Of a stretch of DNA of 64,000 nucleotides, positions 1-12,404 are shown piece after piece. Source of the stretch: Mimachlamys varia. Taxonomy: Eukaryota > Mollusca > Bivalvia > Pectinida > Pectinidae. The stretch's first letter is position 1. The number at the start of each line of letters is the position of its first letter. The DNA is taken from the NCBI GenBank assembly GCA_947623455.1, contig OX392529.1:55509186-55573185 (forward strand). The letters run 5' to 3'. A program made the translations under genes and the position numbers. Under the pieces are notes generated by a model that saw only the letters and a list, made by a program, of their open reading frames with translations, searched no databases and had not been told where the DNA came from.

Positions 1-33
1 GTGACATTAATACATGGATAAACAGGATGCACA

Positions 34-430
34 TCATTGTTGTAAATTATTTTCCATATTAATATCAGTAATAAATTTAGCCAATAATATCAGTTCATGT
101 TGCGTTACGTAATTGAACAATGTATGAAATTTAAAAGCGTTTGGTCTGAAATAATAGTATCTGGACATATATTTTTGTCTCCTATTGAGGATTGTTTCTT
201 GCGTACAATTAAATAAATAATGAAATTCGTCGCCAATTTCACTTAAATTACATAAATTACATATTCTATACTCACGTGGTATATTGGACCACCTACCAGT
301 TTCAATTAGAAGTTTGGTATTACATATTCTAAATTTACAATACTCCTTGGCTAATTTCGGAGGGAGTTCTAGTAAGTACTTTTCTAAACAAAGTTCATTT
401 TTATAGATTCTATAATTAATTCGACGACAT
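34..430 (-). pseudogene. 3' end of a non-LTR retrotransposon ORF2 (LINE fragment)
   Basis: Reading the minus strand from about 430 down to the TGA at 36-34 gives an uninterrupted frame of roughly 120 codons without a start. It contains 'ELPPKLAKEYCKFR', 'LIETGRW' and a cysteine/histidine cluster 'CNLCN...GDEFHYLFNC', the usual C-terminal end of LINE ORF2 proteins behind the reverse transcriptase. The rest of the element would lie upstream on this strand, where the sequence becomes a low-complexity repeat, so it appears 5' truncated. A second, degenerate relative is at 39.1-39.8 kb. The family assignment rests on the CxxC...HYLFxC pattern; the exact clade is not known. Confidence 0.72.
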
Positions 431-565
431 CATTATTTTGTGCTCTGGTGTAAACAAATTATGAATACCTATATATTTTTCTCACATGCAATTAATACTT
501 TGTAATAACCTTGCCGATGGGAAAAGATATAACACTACAATGTGGAGACATGTTTGTGGAACACA

Positions 566-876
566 CTGTGTTTACAATATCTTGTGTTGTATATTCGAAA
601 ATTTTTCATATGTATTCGAAAACGTGTGTTGTATATTTGAAAGCGCGTGTTGTATATTCGAAAACTTGTGTTTTGCGTTTGATAATCTCGGATTTTGTAT
701 TTGATAACCTTTATAGAGTACAAAGCACAATATTTCTTAATTCAAGACACAAGATTGTCAAATATGAAACACAAGATTTTACAACACAAATAACAAGGTA
801 TCATACATACATTACAAGTTTTCGAATATAAAACACTAAATATTGAATACAAATCACAAGATGTTATAATATTGCA
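566..876. repeat. Degenerate ~24-bp palindromic tandem repeat
   Basis: Units resembling 'gtgttgtatattcgaaaac' recur about every 24 bp from 566 to 715. Their reverse complement ('gttttcgaatataaaacac') recurs from about 745 to 876, so the two halves form a large imperfect inverted repeat. Short open frames on both strands here are translations of the repeat. Confidence 0.6.
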
Positions 877-956
877 ACCGTTTTAACACGCCATACTTAA
901 CGCTGTCGTCATACTGTTCGTTTACCTTTCCTGTTTCATTCTTTCCAATTACGAAC

Positions 957-1039
957 CATCGTCGGAAACCCATGGCCAAGGTACACTTCTCTGACGTGAT
1001 GCAAACGTCAGAGAAGTGTACCGTGGGTTTCCGACGATG
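957..1039. repeat. Foldback with ~35-bp arms
   Basis: The arm 957-996 (catcgtcggaaaccca...ctctgacg) is the reverse complement of 1006-1039 apart from a few bases present only in the left arm, with a loop of about 9 nt. It would form a long hairpin and looks like a small foldback MITE. Confidence 0.75.
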
Positions 1040-1870
1040 ATTACGAACATGATATATTTGCACAATGAAAATCAAACAGATCTAGATATAGATGTTAGAA
1101 ACATAAAAATTAATTACCATTTTTGATTTACAAACGTTAGAGAGATGCATGTGCCTCTTTATGCCATCTTTTTAAAATCATATTTAAAAGCCTCAATTTT
1201 ACCGCCAAATTTATATTATTGATCCTATAGTTTTAGAGTTTTAGATGCAGGGACAGTTTTTAATTCTATGTTTGGTATGAAGACACAAAGTTGGAGTTTG
1301 TCCAGGTATAGGGGATGCCCGATCACCTGTTTTCCTGTGTGCCAAGCTATAAATATATCAGATATGAGAAAATATAAATCCAATTTTGGACAATTTTAAA
1401 TAAACTATTTTGCCTGAAAATAAAGTAATTAATGTGCATTGATCAAAACCTGTTGATTTTTTTATATAGGATCTATATATTTGGCCTTATGGGACCCCAT
1501 TGACATGGAGCTAGGGCTATAAATTAGCTCTAGCTTAATGGGTTACCCCAGGTGAAAGTTGGATTTATTATTTATGTATACATTTGTATGTGATCTGTAT
1601 ACGTCCCTGTTATTTCCAATTGTAACACGTGTACATATTTTAGGAACAATTTCCCATTTTTTTCATAATGTATTGTCCTCCTCAGATTTGCTATGTCCAT
1701 TTTGATTCATACTGTCTTATTCTTTTTCCTGAAGAAATCATTTGTCTACAGTGCAAATTCGCGATAGAAGGGAGATAACAACAAGATTTATCGTTTGACG
1801 TTTAGCGGGAAATATAATACGAAAAAGCGGCTTGTAAACAAATGCGCAGCTTTTCGTTAAACTAGACAAA
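1040..1870. other. Gene-free stretch upstream of RPE
   Basis: AT-rich sequence without a supported gene. The last ~150 bp (from about 1755, including 'gaagggagataac') should contain the RPE promoter and 5' UTR, but no clear TATA box or initiator could be fixed. Confidence 0.4.
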
Positions 1871-4800
1871 ATGGCGGCGCCCATGAAAACACCTTCATGC
1901 AAAATCGGTCCCTCTATTTTAAACGCAGACCTTTCTGATCTTGCTTCAGAATGTCAGCGCATGATGGACAGTGGTGCAGATTACTTACACTTGGACGTTA
2001 TGGACGGGCAATTTGTTCCGAACTTAACATTTGGTCATCCTGTTGTAAAATGTCTCCGCCCAAAACTTCCTGGAGTTTTCTTTGACATGCATATGATGGT
2101 TCAAAACCCCGAACAAGTAAGTCGAATGTTGCAAGTTCATCATATTTACTTATAACTTGTTAACAATTAAGTTACATAGAAAATGACACGTTTGCATTTA
2201 CTGGCTGAAATTCAGATTTCAATCAGCAAGCCTATACTCGATTACATTTTGTAATATATACTGATATAGAGCACATTCAATTGTGGACATGAATGTGACT
2301 ATTTTTTCATTGAATGTAGAAGGTAATATACATACATGGTGTTTCATAATTATATAATGCTAAATTATTAAGTTTACAATAACAATCTATGCAGAGTAGC
2401 CTTATAGGTTTTTATAAGGCTACTCTAGATCTGCATACATGTACATGTATGTACATGTACAGTAGGTTGTTAGAATATATATATGTGCAGGTCCACCTAG
2501 CTCTCCGTCGCAGAAATACACTGTAGCTCTTCTTAATTTGTACACGGTTTATCAATTTAAATTCAATCGACAGTATCTATATGCTATACATCTCAGTTGT
2601 TGTAATTCAGTCATGAATGTAGATTATAACTTAATTGTGGATGTTTGCAGAGACATTTATATTGTCTAATGCATGTCATTTTCATTCAATAAACCTTTAC
2701 AATGCTATTAAAAAAAAAAATCTTAATAGAATTAATTCCCCTCAGAATCGGGAGGATGAGTTGGAATTACTGCATGCATCCCTGGAAATAAAGGATTATA
2801 AAATATAAACTTTATTTATTTGACAACAATTATGAAACAAGTTATACAACTTATATTAATCACTCTTGTTGGCTCGGATATTAGCGCGCGAGGGGTCTTA
2901 ATGTGGGAGGAAACCGGAGTACCCGGAGAAAACCCACGTAGTCGGGCAGGTGACCCCAAACCTTTTCACGTCCGGACGGGGAGTCGAACCCCGGCCGCCT
3001 TGGTGAAAGGCAAGTGCGCTATCCACTGCACCACCCGACCACCCGTAAAATATTATAAAGGATTCCACCTGTTGATGAGACCAATTTAAATATCTTGCTT
3101 TATATCTGGTAATGTCTCCAATAAACAAAAGGGATAAACACAACGATTGACTTGCCTACAAATTTTCAGCCAAAATATAGAATATCAGTCTTGAGACTTT
3201 ATCTGTGCATGCTTATATGATGTATTTGAACGCTACTGTACATGTGCTGGCCTACACAATGGTGAGTAAGTAAATAAGATTGATCTCCCTTCTTACACAA
3301 TTAAACTCTGGTTGTGTTGCAGTGGATTGAGGGCATGCATGATGCAGGTGCTAACCAGTACACCTTTCATTATGAGGCGACAGTTGACCCCAAAAACTGC
3401 ATCAGAAAAATAAGAGAAGCTGGAATGAAGGTATCTATCAGCATTTTAATTGTCTTCATGATCAGTTAACTAGGCGCAATATACGTAACTTAAGAAAATT
3501 GTTCATGAATCTGAAAAATTGTGAACAAAAATCCAGTTGATGTCCATGAAAAAATAAGCCTAAAACAAAGTAAACCAGCTGAGCGGTTACTAACAAGAAA
3601 CTTGTGACAGAAAAATCCAATGATTCAGGTGTGGCCCACTTTAACAACAAGCAAAAGTTAGAAGTCGAATCAAAATGGACGCATGTTTACAAATACCGAG
3701 TTTTCAACTGCTGCTGTACCGGTAAACACGTAAGAATTGATCTTGAATATTGCTGATATCAGTTAATCTTAACTATAAATCTATAAATATAATAAGTTAT
3801 AAGGCTTGATTTCGCTTCAAGTTTTGCCGAAATTTACGTATATTGCCTGGGCCTTTTATTTTATTTTTTTTTTTTACTTAGTTTTTGTAGGCAGGACTCG
3901 GTATTAAGCCTTGCTTACTGACCATTAATTTGCATTTGTAGGCTGGAATTGGAATCAAACCTTGCTTACTGACAATTAATTTGTGTTTGTAGGCAGGAAT
4001 CGGTATCAATTAAGCCTTGCTTACTGACCATTAATTTGTGTTTGTAGGCAGGAATCGGTATCAATTAAGCCTTGCTTACTGACCATTAATTTGTGTTTGT
4101 AGGCAGGAATCGGAATCAAACCTTGCTTACTGTCAATTAATTTGTGTTTGTAGGCAGGAATCGGTATCAAGCCTTGCTTACTGACCATTAATTTGTGTTT
4201 GTAGGCAGGAATCGGTATCAAGCCGGACACTTCAGTGGATGTGCTGGTTCCTTTCGTTGACTTGGTGGATATGGTCCTCATCATGACAGTGGAACCTGGT
4301 TTTGGTGGACAAAAATTCATGCAAAATATGATGTCTAAGGTAACTGATATTGACAAATGTATGGGCGAATTTGGTCGAGTGGTAATACTTCGGCCTTCCA
4401 AGCAGGCAGTTGGGATTCATGCAATCCCCGAAGTCGTAACATGCATTGAATTTTCCAAGAAAGTGTTTTTCTCTTGCCCACACGACTCCAACAACCCAGG
4501 TGGAGTATATATAAAATGGTCTGGGGTGGGTGTTGCAGTATATGTGCTGTAGCATTCAAATGAGGTGGCACTATAAAAGATGCTGTTTGAATCATGTCCC
4601 ACTTACCAACAGAACGCAATACATCTCCAGCACACATGTATACTTAAACACAAAGGGAGATAGTATAGCCATGTATTTGATCAAAGATATAAGCGCCTGA
4701 TAAGGCAGCTCCTGCAATTTCTCAGAATGGTATCCGTTAAAACTATATATGTTAAAAAGTATTGATTGTATAAAACTTCATGTACATATCTACAATGTAT

Positions 4801-6128
4801 GTTCTGTACTGTAAAGTGCTTTAGAGAAGCTTATGTTAATTTAAGGATGTCACAGATATTGTGTGCCCTGGAATAATGCTTTCCTTTTGGACTCGTTACT
4901 CATATGAAAAAAATCTACAAGTTTTACTTTAGTGTTTATACTAATGGTACATGTATACATATTGTGTAATGATATTATCTATACATTGACTGTTTTGTAA
5001 CGTTACGATTCTTACTGTAGGTGCAGTTTTTACGAGACAATTTCAAAGGTGTTGACATTGAGGTTGATGGAGGGGTTGGTCCTGCAACCATTCAGCATTG
5101 TGCAGAGGTAAACAGAATTTATTGTTTGTGTGATCTATACAGGAATACTCCCCCCCCCCCCCCAAAAAAAACCCTAAAAAAAAAACAAACAAAAAACTAA
5201 ATAAAAAAGAAATCCCATTTAATGGTGTAAATTGATTCTGACAAGTTATCATAAATAAATTTCAAATCTCCTTTTGGTAATTGATACACATAGATAGAAA
5301 ATGCCTGATTTACTGCGTTTGTTATATATATAATTACTGTTTTATGAAAGAAAAGACCATTTTTAAAGTTTTTTATTTTTAGGTAATGAAATTCCTCTTT
5401 ACAAATATGAATATTAAAAAGAAATTCTTGTTGAAAAATTTGACAGATATTTGACTACTGTATTATTTTCAGTGGGATAGAGGTAGGGGGATAGGGGACT
5501 TGAAATCCTGTGTAGACTTACTTCTTGACTGTACTGTTCCGGACTGAAACCCAAAGATAATATTCTTGTTCAAGAGATTTCCGGACCGTGTCTTTTTATT
5601 TATCAGTCAATCCCCAGGGCTTTTTCTTAGGGTCTGTAAATGGGCCCCATTCCCAAATGGAATTATTTCATAGTTAAGCTTAATTTCTCAAATTTGCAGT
5701 TTACTCCTGCAAAATCTTTCCCAATTCATCAATTTTCTTTTGAAAATAAGACAAGAAGGCTCCATCCCAAACCAGTGAGAAAAAACCCTGCTCCCCGATA
5801 CCATTTGGTATTGATCAAATTCCACGTTTATATATGGCCCTGCACTCTTGCCCCGTACCAGATTGGTGTCGCAGCCAGATGAGACTCGGGCTATTCTAAC
5901 CGAAGAGAAGAAACTCTATCTGTGAGACGATTGTATATATATATTATATAACATTGATCAAAAACTTCTTGCTAATTAACCAGCATCAATATGTATTTTT
6001 CTTAGGCTGGTGCAAATATGATTGTATCTGGAAGTGCTGTAGTGAAGAGCGACAATCCAAGGGAGACAATGCAGCACATGAGGAACATTGTGGATAACTC
6101 CATACAGAAATCTCTGCTGGAAAGATAA
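1871..6128 (+). CDS. RPE: Ribulose-phosphate 3-epimerase, five exons
   Basis: Interconverts ribulose 5-phosphate and xylulose 5-phosphate in the cytosolic non-oxidative pentose phosphate pathway. Exons: 1871-2116, 3323-3430, 4205-4339, 5021-5107, 6006-6128; all introns are GT-AG and phase 0. The product is 232 aa, close to the 228 aa of the human enzyme. It is a TIM barrel of the RPE family: '[13 protein letters not shown]' near residue 12, 'LHLDVMDG' (H40, D42, M44), 'FDMHMM' (H74), '[11 protein letters not shown]' in exon 3, 'IEVDGGVGP' (catalytic D179) in exon 4 and 'ANMIVSGSA' in exon 5. H40, D42, H74 and D179 match the metal-binding and acid/base residues of known RPEs. The ATG at 1871 is the first in frame and lies directly upstream of the conserved core. 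Nothing essential is missing. Intron 2, upstream of the 4205 exon, carries tandem copies of the acceptor (see 3891-4204). Confidence 0.96.
2797..3044 (-). mobile_element. tRNA-derived SINE
   Basis: On the minus strand it begins 'gggtggtcgggtggtgcag' with an A-box-like 'tggtgcagtggatagc' and a B-box 'ggttcgactcc' (pol III promoter), followed by a core containing 'tactccggtttcctcccac' and an AT-rich tail with AATAAA-like motifs. A second copy in the other orientation is at 28422-28665. The core resembles that of widespread bivalve SINEs; naming the superfamily would need a library search. It lies in RPE intron 1. Confidence 0.85.
3473..3853 (+). mobile_element. TIR (MITE-like) element, copy 1
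   Basis: About 380 bp bounded by inverted ends 'ggc(g)caatatacgtaactt' and 'tacgtatattgcctgggcc'. The whole sequence is found again in reverse orientation at 7634-8015. It lies in RPE intron 2. No coding capacity was seen. Confidence 0.72.
3891..4204 (+). repeat. Tandem 51/55-bp repeat carrying decoy splice acceptors
   Basis: Six head-to-tail units start at 3891, 3942, 3993, 4048, 4103 and 4154 and run into the genuine RPE exon at 4205 (spacings 51, 51, 55, 55, 51, 51). Each unit holds 'ttt(g)tgtttgtag' followed by 'gcaggaatcggtatcaa', a copy of the acceptor plus the first 17-20 coding bases of that exon. The 55-bp units carry an extra 'ttaa'. Using any upstream acceptor brings an in-frame stop within 7-17 codons. 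The open frames on the minus strand here are shadows of the repeat. Confidence 0.93.
4420..4640 (-). repeat. Fragment of a dispersed mollusc repeat
   Basis: Read on the minus strand ('gtgggacatgattcaaac...atagtgccacctcat') it resembles the reverse orientation of the repeat at 18121-18520 and 44095-44395. The match is weak and judged by eye. It lies in RPE intron 3. Confidence 0.4.
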
Positions 6129-6189
6129 TCAAATCTGTACTTTTAGCAAATGTTTATGAACAAAAGATTTAAAATCTGTTTATTTTATT

Positions 6190-6195
6190 AATAAA
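6190..6195 (+). terminator. RPE polyadenylation signal AATAAA
   Basis: A canonical AATAAA lies 61 bp after the RPE stop codon, the expected position for cleavage and polyadenylation. Confidence 0.6.
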
Positions 6196-7181
6196 CTGGA
6201 CATTCCTGATAGAAATCCCTTGTATAGATCAAAGATGATGATACATCTATATGTACAGTGTATAAATGAAGCGATGGATTGGATGTACCTCTTTAACAGG
6301 TTGATATTGATCAAAATAACATCTGTTTATAAATTGTATTGATGAGGATAACACTAATATGCAGTATATAAATGTTGAGAGGCAATACTATAAACGTTTT
6401 TAATTTAGCGCAATCAAATTTAGCGCATTGTCAGGTTTTGGCATTTTAGGGCAATGATAAATCCGTGCACCTGTGGTAATTACTTTAAAGGAAGCATACA
6501 AAACTCATTCTCAGAGCGAAAAGCGCTAAAATAATTTCACTGCAAAAATAAGTACCTTTACAGAATATGTAATAGTTATGGGATAGTTAATTTAATAACA
6601 GGTTCCTGGAAAGAAATACACAAATACTTGAATTAATGATAATTAATTAAATGTTATTAAGATGGTGCTAAAACTTTTACAAAGTTAAAAGGCAAATAGT
6701 TTAAACATAATTTCAACAACTATGTTTTGTCATTAATTGACTATCAGTGTTAAAAAAAACAACGCAAAAAATGCAAAATTTTAGGCATGTTTAAAGGGAT
6801 TGCATCTTAATCATATGTCTCATTTTAAATATTTAAATGAAAATTACAAAATAGGCCATGAGGATTTTAGTTCAATTAGATGTACATATTGTTACTTTAG
6901 TTCATTTACAGAATAGATATATGCATGTATATTTAGGTTTATTTAGAAGAGATTTCAGGGAATTACTGTAAGCAGTAGTAGATCTTGCACTTTCTCGAAT
7001 ATGGCATCTCAACCAATAATTTGTAGGTCTGCAAACTTGATCCTGCATTGGAGAGTTCCAATTTAGAATCTTGTTGTTGCCCTGGGTTGGAACCTGGATA
7101 ATGGAGATTTAGAAAAAGGGGGGAATAGTGTAAAAGATTTGCATTGATTCGGTTGCCTTACAAGCTTGAGCTGTAGAGAAT
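6196..7181. other. Gene-free AT-rich stretch
   Basis: Downstream of RPE. No open frame, RNA gene or clear repeat is supported. Confidence 0.4.
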
Positions 7182-7253
7182 TTCCCTTTAGCTCAGCGGT
7201 AGAGCATCAGGCTGGATAGCCAAGGGTCGCGGGTTCGGGCCCCAGTGACGACA
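7182..7253 (+). repeat. tRNA-like sequence (pseudo-tRNA or SINE head)
   Basis: 'tttagctcagcggtagagc' matches an A box and D arm, and 'gcgggttcgggcccc' a degenerate B box and T arm. The acceptor ends do not pair and the anticodon stem is mismatched, so a functional tRNA is unlikely. It is best read as a decayed tRNA or the head of a tRNA-derived SINE. Confidence 0.55.
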
Positions 7254-7633
7254 CTATCTTTATCACTTTTCTTTGTCCAATTACATTTCAGCCTCCAAGC
7301 TCTTTCATTAGAACAGAGAATTGAGTGTATTGTTTAGACTTCTTAAATATGAAATGTAAAAAAAAAAATATTTGAAGTAGAAGAGGTGAATTGGAACTTT
7401 GCAGGTAACCAGTGAAAAACAGCACACACATTTTAATGAACTGTTTGTCTTACTCTGGTCTTAGGGTCTCAAATTGGAACCCTGATATTGCGGATTTTAT
7501 TTCCCCACTCTGGATAAATATCATCTTCTGTAATTGTCCTCCATTGTCTCACCCACAGCTGCTGGTCTCGCATTCAACAAAATAAGGTATAGCTGTTCTG
7601 GTGGCCGAGACCGTGATAACTTTTAGCGTTAAA

Positions 7634-8015
7634 GGCCGAATATACATAACTTTCGGCAAAACTAGAAGCAAAAATCAAGCCTAATAACTTATTATATTTA
7701 TAAATTTAGTTAAAATTAACTGATATCAGCAATATTCAAGATGAATTCTTTCGCTGTTACCAATACAGCAGCAGTTGAAACTCAGTATTTGTAAACACGC
7801 GTCCATTTTGAACTGTCTTCTAACGTCGGCTTGTTGTTGAAATGGACCCCACCTTAATTATTTTCAATTCTTCGGTTTTTCTGTCAAGAGTTTCTTGTTA
7901 GTAACCGCTAAGGTTAATTTTGTTTTAGGCTTATTTTTGCATTGTTATCGACTGGATTTTTTTTCAGAATTTTTCAGAATCACAAAAAATTTCCTGAAGT
8001 TATGTATATTGGGCC
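7634..8015 (-). mobile_element. TIR (MITE-like) element, copy 2
   Basis: Reverse-orientation copy of 3473-3853, with ends 'ggccgaatatacataactt' and 'aagttatgtatattgggcc' that are inverted repeats of each other. Confidence 0.75.
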
Positions 8016-9755
8016 TTTAAAGTTGTCATCCTGATTTAATTATAACACAATTAACAGTTAACTGTTTCATAGGTTCCATGTATTTTGGAGTATACATATC
8101 TAAATCTTTTTAGAATTAACATTTAACTCCACTTTTTATGGCTGTATGGATACACATATCTAATTTAGTTAAAATTTGGCAAGGTTACCAATACCATTAT
8201 ACTGTGTGAATTTTTTTGTACTTTTATATTAGGTATGGATTTTGTCATTATTGACAAAGTGAGACATATGATTACACATAATTCTTGTATTAAAGAAACA
8301 ATGAATAGTAATAGTTTTCAGTTACGAGTCTGTTTTAATTAACATCGAAATATGATTTGTTGGTTCTATATTCAGCTATTCGCCGGTAATTTGCTGAGTT
8401 ACCAGAACCCCATATATATATTCAAGAATAACAAATGAGTTTTGATTTTAAAAAATCATGTTGAAATGTATTTTATTTGTTGAATGGTTTGCAGCTTAAA
8501 AGCAAAAAATTGTCTGTTATATGAATGTGTGTGTTTGGTGAACCATATGCATGTAATGCTCTTTAGAATCTCAATCTGTGAATATATCCATTTAAGACAA
8601 TGTTTGATTGAGTAAGGCTCAAAATGATATATGTGTGATATTTCTATGACTTTCAAAGATCAGTAAGAAGTCTTTTGATTGAAAAGATTGATTATCGGAG
8701 AGTTATTTCCCCATTGTTTAAAAATGTCCAAATTGTCTAATTATATATATATATAATTATCTCCCCTTTGTTTCATATGTTCCCCATTGTTTTGCCTCTG
8801 TGTTAATGCGTTTGATTGCATGTTACTAGTAATATAATGGACAATATTCTCATTTAAATTTCATTTATTTTTTTGACATTTTACATGTCGTTTCAGTAGA
8901 AATCCCTGTATTGCTTTTAAGCAAGCTAAATATTGTTAAATGAACAGACTGTCTTTCATTTCACTATATAGTAAGGTCAGGCAGATCTAAATGGAAAATA
9001 AACCATTCAAACAACATAATTGATTTAATATATTTTATTTTCTGTGATCTACTGTATTACAACTAGGCTAGTAAATTTTCCACCATTTCAAAGTAAGTGC
9101 TATGTAATATTTTTTTTCCTGGTCAGGGTACCCATCTATTTAAACTTCATTGACTTCATTTTTAAATAAATGTCTGTTTTGCAAAATCAACTTAAAACAT
9201 TAAAACAATCTGCCATTAAAGATATAATCTGTTTCACCAACAGGTATTACCAACTGCCAGGGGCAGTAAAATAATTGAATACAGTACAGTACTTTCATTT
9301 TTCTGTTAAATTATTTGTTGTGAATGAATGAAATACTCGTTCTGAATGGACAAATCCATTGTCTTTCTGTAAGTAAGTTATTGTTTAAAGTTTAAAATTG
9401 TTTATGTTTCATGTAGAGATATTTACATGTATATTTGCCGTTCATATTTGTATTATGTGTGTTCAAACCAATGCCAACTGTTTATATATATACAATATAT
9501 ATATATTTATCACATAACTGACCCGTTCAGTCATGTCATACAGCCATGTCATAAAAATGGTATTATACACACGTATAATAACACTATTGTGACGTCATAA
9601 ACAAATGACGTCTTCATGACGTTATATGATTGTCTCGGTAGTGAAAATCATACTGACACAGAAGAAATTTGCCTTTTGTATAGAGAATTAATTTGAGAGG
9701 TTTTGTGTATTTTCTCATAAATATAAGTTATGTGATAATAGAATCTTACACTCCT
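8016..9755. other. Gene-free AT-rich stretch
   Basis: Only short spurious frames and runs of TA dinucleotides (for example 8741-8756 and 9484-9506) were seen. Confidence 0.4.
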
Positions 9756-9811
9756 GTCAATGTAATATGGAATTTATTTAACTCGTTAAATAAAATCCAT
9801 ATTACATTGAC
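9756..9811. repeat. Foldback with ~25-bp arms
   Basis: 'gtcaatgtaatatgga...' and '...tccatattacattgac' form a near-perfect hairpin around 'ttaactcgttaa'. It is the centre of an AT-rich region and resembles the end hairpin of 63.5-63.7 kb. Confidence 0.7.
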
Positions 9812-11337
9812 ACTTGTTTAAGATCCTCTATATATAAGAGGGTATGACACTTTTATAATGTATTATACAATCAGAGGGTATCCAAACTGGCCAGCTGACA
9901 AATGACCTATGACCTCATCCTAAATGTGCCTGTGCTATTTCCTCTGCATGTAATCATGTTTCACAGATACTGATTTCTATTTCAAGAATGTGTTATTTCG
10001 TAATGTAACATCTTGATTTCTGTCTTAATTGTTTATATTTTGCAGGGATGTTTACAATTGCATCTGAATCATGTTGGAGATATTTGGGAGGTGTTTGAAT
10101 TCAAAATCGCAGAATATGTGAAGTAAATTGCTTCAAATAATTAATAAAACAATAAAAGCAGCATAGTCATATCAAATTTTAGTAGCTGACAATGTTTAAT
10201 ATGATAATAATTATATAATAAAAAAAAAACACGAAGACTACTTATCGCCTCTTTCGCCCATCTTGGGGCTCTTCAGATGATTTCAATTTTATTGTGACAT
10301 CATAATATAAGTATACACATATTTAAGACGTCAAAAATAATGACGTGATAAAAAATTACACATAAGTCTGGACGTCTAGAAATTGTGACGTCTTAAAAGA
10401 TTACATGGATGAACTTATATTAAATGCGTCAATAAAATACATATAGAATACATGGAAAAAGAAACCGAGCAAATCATAAATGCTCAAATGATTATGTTTT
10501 TTTTTTATGATTGAACCTTAAAAAACATCTGATTGTAAAATATGTTTTACAGGAATGCACATTCAAACACTTCTGTAAATATCATCACAACATCAGCTGC
10601 TGTTAGTTCTTAGAAAGTAAGAGGAAGTTGAAGGGCTTCCGAAAAATTATGAGCTGTTTGAATTGATTGGTTGATTGATTCATTATTGGATAAATAAATT
10701 GGTTGTAGGGGCTTTGGTGTTCATGCTTTAACAAAGCCTACTACTGGATCACAGTGATCATTAATATATTGAAAAGCTTGGTGTATATCCCCCCTCTTGC
10801 CCCCGGATTTGACACCTCCCCCCCCCCTCCCCACCCCAAAAAAAAAGATGCATGAACATGTACATGTATGTCCATGGCTTTGACATTGAGAAGGAGCTTA
10901 TCACAGGTGAAGTACTGGTAGTCACGATTATAGAGTGCATATGTACTGTAGCAGAGTGCATATGTACTGTAGCACAGAAGTATATTCACAAGAATAAACA
11001 GCATAATCGGATGTTTTAGTTGTAGAGTTTGTGTTGTTTTATGAAAGAGTTTTGGAATAAATTGCTGCTGGTCCATAATTATAGACAATTTACTCGGAAT
11101 GTTAACTAATATTAGTTGTAGCAATATTTTAAAGCACTTGCCATACTATTACAAGTATATGTTTACCATTGCATAACATTGCCTCTATATAGCCCTGCCG
11201 AATTCAGTTGGCATTAATAGGGCCATGGATGCCATTGACTGGTTGCTGACGTCATCAATTATGATGTCTAAATTGTAACGTTGGATACCACTGACTGTCC
11301 CCGTGCGATGGCTGGTCTGTTCATTGAACAAGCATCT
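9812..11337. other. Gene-free stretch with homopolymer runs
   Basis: A C-rich run near 10818-10835 and A-rich runs were seen. No gene is supported. The open frames near 10741-11124 are low complexity. Confidence 0.35.
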
Positions 11338-11625
11338 CCGATAGATACATTATTTTAGCTTAATGCTAAGAAATAAAAAATGTAATTGGCTTTTTTATGA
11401 GTTGACCAGATTCGAAAAATGGTAAATATAAGTATTGAACTGCTTTCCGATAGATAAATTATTTTAGCTAAATGCTAAGGAATAAAAAAATGTAATTGGC
11501 TTTTTTATGAGATGACCAGATTCGAAATATGTATGAATATATGAATGCCAACAGGACAATGGCAAATCTTAGTGCACTTCATTGAATTTGCCTTTGTCTC
11601 GTTGGTATTCATATTTCCTATGAAT
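11338..11625. repeat. Tandem ~110-bp duplication plus small foldback
   Basis: 'gatagata(c/a)attattttagct...' to 'ttttttatgag(t/a)tgaccagattcgaa' occurs at about 11338-11417 and again at about 11449-11525. It is followed by a foldback with arms 'tatgaatgccaac' and 'gttggtattcata' (11536-11616). A related foldback is at 21068-21125. Confidence 0.6.
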
Positions 11626-12212
11626 GCTAATTCTGAAAGCAATTCAATGCTTAGATACATACTTACATGTACATACATTTACAAGGATTAAGTGAGTTTG
11701 TTGGAGAGTCATACTGTCAACATCTCATTTAATATGTTGATGAATTGAGAAGTTTTTTTATGCTGTCAACTCCATGTATATTTTTATATTTAAAAGAAGA
11801 AAAAACATCTATTTTCAATTTAACTTTCTTAATTGAAAAATATTTGATGACAATCCTTTCAAGTAGGAAGTAAAATAACATTTTAATGAACTTACAAATA
11901 AATGAAAGTCCGAAAGATATTTTGAATCTAATAGCCAATATTGGAATACATTTTGCCAGTGTTTATGCATAAGGCGCGGAAGGTGATTAGGCCAGGCGGA
12001 TACATTTTAGATTAAACCAAAACGTTAACCTTTCTGAGGAGCCAAACAACACTTAATCGGACGTGTGTGCATTATGTACATACTTTACATTAATTTGTGT
12101 TTGGCTTACAAGCTGACTGTTGTTATAAGATTCTGCATACATCATATTGCTAACCTTGCTAGATGAGTTTTGAGGGTATACGTTTGTAATTACATTTGTA
12201 AAACGTCGCTCA

Positions 12213-12404
12213 GGCCCTGGTTTCATCAACGTTCCTTAACTTAAGGAAACTCCTTAACTTAAACATCTCCATAGGAAAGCATTACAGGATTTAAGGAAAA
12301 TTCCTTAACTAAGAATTTTCCCCTTAAATTCTGTAATACTTTGCTATGGAGTTGTTTAAGTTAAAGAGTTTCCTTAAGTTAAGGAATGTTGATGAAACCA
12401 GGGC
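12213..12404. mobile_element. Foldback MITE, copy 1
   Basis: Ends are 'gccctggtttcatcaac' and 'gttgatgaaaccagggc', and most of the interior is also self-complementary ('ccttaacttaagga', 'aaagcattacag' against 'ctgtaatactttg'). A second copy is at 22457-22632. Confidence 0.85.

Noticed and set aside
4021..4401. Minus-strand 126-codon frame with [11 protein letters not shown] repeats
   Set aside because: It is the complement of the tandem acceptor repeat and RPE exon 3.
7182..7253. A functional tRNA gene
   Set aside because: The acceptor stem does not pair and the anticodon arm is mismatched; only the A and B boxes are preserved.
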